Shown here one piece after another: positions 61,716 through 64,000 of a stretch of 64,000 nt of DNA. The position numbers and the translations under genes are program-made. Each line of letters opens with the position of its first letter. Positions within the stretch are counted from its first letter, which is position 1. The DNA comes from Ignavibacteriota bacterium (lineage in GTDB: Bacteria; Bacteroidota; Ignavibacteria; Tepidaquicellales; Tepidaquicellaceae): the NCBI GenBank assembly GCA_026390735.1, contig JAPLFJ010000037.1, positions 1-64,000 on the forward strand, given 5' to 3'. The notes under the pieces were generated by a model. It was not told the origin of the DNA. It did not search any database and saw nothing but the letters and a program-made list of their open reading frames with translations.

Positions 61716-62459
61716 ATGCAAACTATTGTAAACTTCATAATACCCTTAGCGGTCTTAATTTTCTTTATAATAGTATTTACAAAATTCAGGAAGAAAACCC
61801 CTGGTGCTGCCAGTTCTCCGTATTCGTCAGGAGGAAACTCTTCTTCGGATTCTGGCGACACACAACTGCCAAAACTTGCAGAGATGATGGGACTAACATT
61901 CGAAGATGCAAGGATCCCAACTAACGATAAAATGTTAATGAACTCTGGCAGCAGACTGAAAGGTATTTACAGGGGGGTCAATGTAGATATTATTATGGGA
62001 GGTTATGCAAAAGAAGCTGAATTCACTCCGCTGACAGCAACGTATTCATACGAATACAAGATAACAAAGGAATTTAATTTTGAAGTAAGCAATCCCCAGA
62101 ATAAGAGTTTTGAAGTAATATTAAAGAATAAAAATATAGTTTCCCAGTCAACAGGAATCTCATCGTTTGACTCTTTGTTTTCCTTCTTAGGTGACCTAAG
62201 GATCCCTGATGAGTATCTTGAGTACTTCGGGACGATGGGGTGGATGAACCTGAAGTTGAGCGGAAATGTTTTAAAGTTTACTGATTCATTCTTTGAGGAT
62301 ACTATGGCAACGAAGGGAACGATGATAGCGATAGGTGCAATTAATCCTGTCTGGAAATGTTCAGCAAGGAGTTTTAATATAGATTATGATAATGTCATAA
62401 GCTTTGTGAATAAGCTGGTTGATCTGATAGAAGTTCTTAACATAAAAAAGCAGCAGTGA
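61716..62459 (+). CDS. Membrane-anchored protein of unknown function, 247 aa
   Basis: I do not recognise it. One N-terminal membrane span (about 5-23) is followed by a Ser/Gly-rich linker (about 30-50) and a soluble alpha/beta domain (about 55-247) that should be cytosolic given the basic FRKKTP after the span. The domain contains strand-turn repeats such as RLKGIYRGVNVDIIMGGYAK. It is the middle gene of the three-gene membrane set. Confidence 0.7.
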   Translation: MQTIVNFIIPLAVLIFFIIVFTKFRKKTPGAASSPYSSGGNSSSDSGDTQLPKLAEMMGLTFEDARIPTNDKMLMNSGSRLKGIYRGVNVDIIMGGYAKEAEFTPLTATYSYEYKITKEFNFEVSNPQNKSFEVILKNKNIVSQSTGISSFDSLFSFLGDLRIPDEYLEYFGTMGWMNLKLSGNVLKFTDSFFEDTMATKGTMIAIGAINPVWKCSARSFNIDYDNVISFVNKLVDLIEVLNIKKQQ

Positions 62460-62680
62460 ATTTATTAATTACCATATTAAACGGTATTGGATTTTTATCA
62501 CTTGCCGTTGCATTAATGGCTGTAATTAACACTATGTTTGATTTACATATGAAGTTTAAAGGGAGTTATCTGCCTAAAGACTATGTTTCGGCAATAATGA
62601 TAGGGGTTTTCGGGATTCTGGTTCTTGGTATAAATCTTATTATAACCAGATTCGGGAAAAAAAGCAAGACAGGCGGATAG
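62456..62680 (+). CDS. Small two-span membrane protein, 74 aa
   Basis: The start is GTG at 62456, overlapping the previous stop by 4 bases (GTGA), so it is translationally coupled. The two membrane spans are at about 4-26 and 45-65, with a short loop containing HMKFKGSYLPKDY. Ends in a basic GKKSKTGG. No known family recognised. Coupling suggests it works with the two proteins before it. Confidence 0.65.
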   Translation: MNLLITILNGIGFLSLAVALMAVINTMFDLHMKFKGSYLPKDYVSAIMIGVFGILVLGINLIITRFGKKSKTGG

Positions 62681-62712
62681 GGAAGTGCTTTTTAAAAATT
62701 TAAATTTAGGAC

Positions 62713-62743
62713 TTGAATTAATAGATTATTTCAATTAGTTTTA
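62713..62743 (+). promoter_or_regulatory. Promoter-like TTG-N20-TAGTTTTA before the NlpC/P60 gene
   Basis: TTG at 62713-62715 and TAGTTTTA at 62736-62743 have the same 20-base spacing as other promoters here; the -7 box has one mismatch (final A for G). The ATG follows 48 bases later with GGGAG upstream. Confidence 0.45.
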
Positions 62744-62791
62744 TGCTAATGTTCTTTTAAATAGTTAGTTTAATTAAAAAGGGAGTTAAAA

Positions 62792-63433
62792 ATGCTCAAA
62801 AACGGAAATTTACTGTTTTTATCATTGATTCTATTAGGGATTACGATGATTACAGGTTGTTCCGCAACGCGAGAACTCACCGATAATGACTCGGAATTAT
62901 CTTTAAAGATGAAGGGTGCCAATGTTTACAAAAATTCTAATGAATTAGTAGCCACCAGCACCTTAGTAAAGAAGTCTACCATCTCAAAGAGTAGTCTCGA
63001 ATCAATATCAAGTTCTCTTATCGGTTATACCCCTTCGTCAAACAACAAATCAGAAATGATTAGTGATGAAGTAATGTTTAAAGTAATCGAATATTTAAAC
63101 ACACCATATTTATGGGGTGGAACTTCGAAAAGAGGTATTGATTGTTCAGCATTCGTTCAAACAGTGATGTATCAATCAATCGGAGTTATGTTACCAAGAA
63201 CTTCATATGAACAGTCAAACGTTGGCGTTGACGTTTTAAGAAGCGAATTAAAGTTTGGTGACTTACTCTTTTTTGACACGATGAATAAAGGCAGAACCAC
63301 ACACGTTGGCATCTACTTAAGCGATGGATACTTTGTCCATTCCGGTTCAAGTACCGGTGTAGCAGTTGCATCATTGGATTCTGATTTTTATACAAGAGTG
63401 TTCTTAAAAGCAAAAAGAGTAATCTCTGAATAA
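62792..63433 (+). CDS. NlpC/P60-family peptidoglycan hydrolase lipoprotein
   Basis: A lipoprotein signal with lipobox ITGC (Cys23) is followed by a Ser-rich linker and an NlpC/P60 domain (about 95-213). The catalytic Cys is in RGIDCSAFVQ, the His in THVGIYL, and the third residue in FVHSG. Such enzymes cut the D-Glu-diamino acid bond of peptidoglycan peptides. Length (213 aa) is usual. It is probably anchored in the outer membrane. It carries a strong terminator (63453) and an N20-type promoter, so it is a single-gene unit. Confidence 0.92.
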   Translation: MLKNGNLLFLSLILLGITMITGCSATRELTDNDSELSLKMKGANVYKNSNELVATSTLVKKSTISKSSLESISSSLIGYTPSSNNKSEMISDEVMFKVIEYLNTPYLWGGTSKRGIDCSAFVQTVMYQSIGVMLPRTSYEQSNVGVDVLRSELKFGDLLFFDTMNKGRTTHVGIYLSDGYFVHSGSSTGVAVASLDSDFYTRVFLKAKRVISE

Positions 63434-63452
63434 TTGCTGAGGTTCAAAGTTT

Positions 63453-63491
63453 AAAAAGTCTCATTTCCATTTATGGATTTGAGACTTTTTT
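63453..63491 (+). terminator. Rho-independent terminator after the NlpC/P60 gene
   Basis: AAAAAGTCTCA (63453-63463) pairs with TGAGACTTTTT (63480-63490), and the loop contains a second short stem TCCAT/ATGGA. It is followed by a T-rich tract. It ends only 10 bases before the ATG of the next gene. Confidence 0.88.
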
Positions 63492-63500
63492 GTTTTTATT

Positions 63501-64000
63501 ATGTTAAAGTTCATACTAAAAAATCTTGTCAATTCAGTGCTGATAATATTTGGTGTATTATCGGTCTCCTTTGTATTAACTTTTTTGATCCCGGGTGATC
63601 CTGCAAAAATGATACTTGGTCAACGTGCAGATGAAGAATCAGTGAACTCTATCAGGGTGGAATTAGGTTTAGACAAGCCATTTGCTATCCAGTACATTAA
63701 TTTTATAGGACGAACAGCCAGAGGGAATTTGGGAAAATCGTACCTGACTGACAGAGATGTATCGCAGACAATTCTTGAGAAAATCCCTGCTACTGCTTTG
63801 TTGTCGTTTCTATCAATCCTGTTATCTGCTTTCTTCGGAATAATGGCTGGTGTTGTTTCATCTAAAAAACCTTATTCATTTAAAGACTACTTTTTTATAC
63901 TTATTTCATTATTAGGAATCTCAATTCCACAGTTTGTACTGGCGTTATTGCTGATATATATTTTTGGGGCAAAGTTAAACATCTTACCCATTGCAGGGTA
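63501..64000 (+). CDS. Dpp/Opp-type ABC transporter permease, N-terminal part
   Basis: The gene runs past the end of the window; 166 codons are visible. MLKFILKNLVNSVLIIFGVL and FLIPGDPAKMILGQRADEES are the DppB/OppB opening, and RGNLGKSYLTDRDV and the following spans (about 90-165) fit the BPD transport domain. It would import peptides, nickel or similar. ATG 63501 directly follows the NlpC terminator and has no Shine-Dalgarno of its own. The rest, and any partner permease or binding protein, lie outside. Confidence 0.9.
   Translation, partial: MLKFILKNLVNSVLIIFGVLSVSFVLTFLIPGDPAKMILGQRADEESVNSIRVELGLDKPFAIQYINFIGRTARGNLGKSYLTDRDVSQTILEKIPATALLSFLSILLSAFFGIMAGVVSSKKPYSFKDYFFILISLLGISIPQFVLALLLIYIFGAKLNILPIAG

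Overview
The window is AT-rich chromosomal DNA from a Gram-negative bacterium of the Bacteroidota/Chlorobiota/Ignavibacteriota group, most likely an Ignavibacteria-like lineage (inference). The evidence is two very large secreted proteins that end in type IX secretion sorting domains with the SQNYPNPFNP motif, a PorV/PorQ-family barrel, lipid A genes, and several promoters of the form TTG-N20-TAnnTTTG, the Bacteroidota-type -33/-7 pattern. The window contains one tRNA (Asn), no rRNA and no CRISPR array.

Layout. 1-1.6 kb: the 3' end of an IS256-type transposase, then an unrecognised 474-aa helical protein. 1.6-21.7 kb: an accessory, repeat-rich zone. It carries a giant beta-helix T9SS cargo protein, a second T9SS cargo protein, a small coiled-coil lipoprotein, an MsrB-MsrA lipoprotein, a GIN-domain (DUF2807) protein, pyrE-murI on the minus strand, a group II intron with its maturase, and gcvH. 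The spaces between genes hold many same-strand 'word' repeats with an internal period near 10-12 bp, a 114-bp tandem array and duplicated hairpins.

21.7-28.7 kb: a dense plus-strand housekeeping operon, yceD-rpmF-plsX-(68-aa ORF)-rpmB-GT2-tgt-yajC-ribBA-greA-MCE protein, closed by a strong terminator. 28.8-32.0 kb: minus-strand PorQ-like barrel, acylphosphatase, EamA transporter and UbiA-type prenyltransferase. 32.1-39.1 kb: tRNA-Asn, then xseA-xseB-dxs-miaB-(frameshifted LpxL-like acyltransferase)-heptosyltransferase. 39.0-53.5 kb: a long, tightly packed minus-strand operon containing a GH2-like membrane fusion, smc, a HAD phosphatase, an ICMT-like methyltransferase, an outer-membrane protein, lpxB, lpxK, a class-I glutamine amidotransferase, an EnvC-like protein, a GT2, ribD and ribE. 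53.9-64 kb: a zinc-ribbon protein, rnhB, yraN, hemW, a DUF4292 protein, an NAD-type isocitrate dehydrogenase, an HMG-CoA lyase/CoA-transferase pair, a three-gene membrane set, an NlpC/P60 lipoprotein and the start of a Dpp/Opp-type permease.

The genes mostly serve the cell envelope (lipid A synthesis and acylation, peptidoglycan precursors, LPS core, outer-membrane lipid transport, T9SS export), riboflavin synthesis (ribBA, ribD, ribE in two operons), isoprenoid precursor supply (dxs) and tRNA modification (tgt, miaB). The points most worth a second look are the periodic intergenic repeats and their capture inside a coding region, the apparently catalytically dead GH2 domain fused to a membrane domain beside smc, the T9-tract frameshift in the acyltransferase, the recurrent N20 promoters, and the paired palindromes at 53.75 kb.
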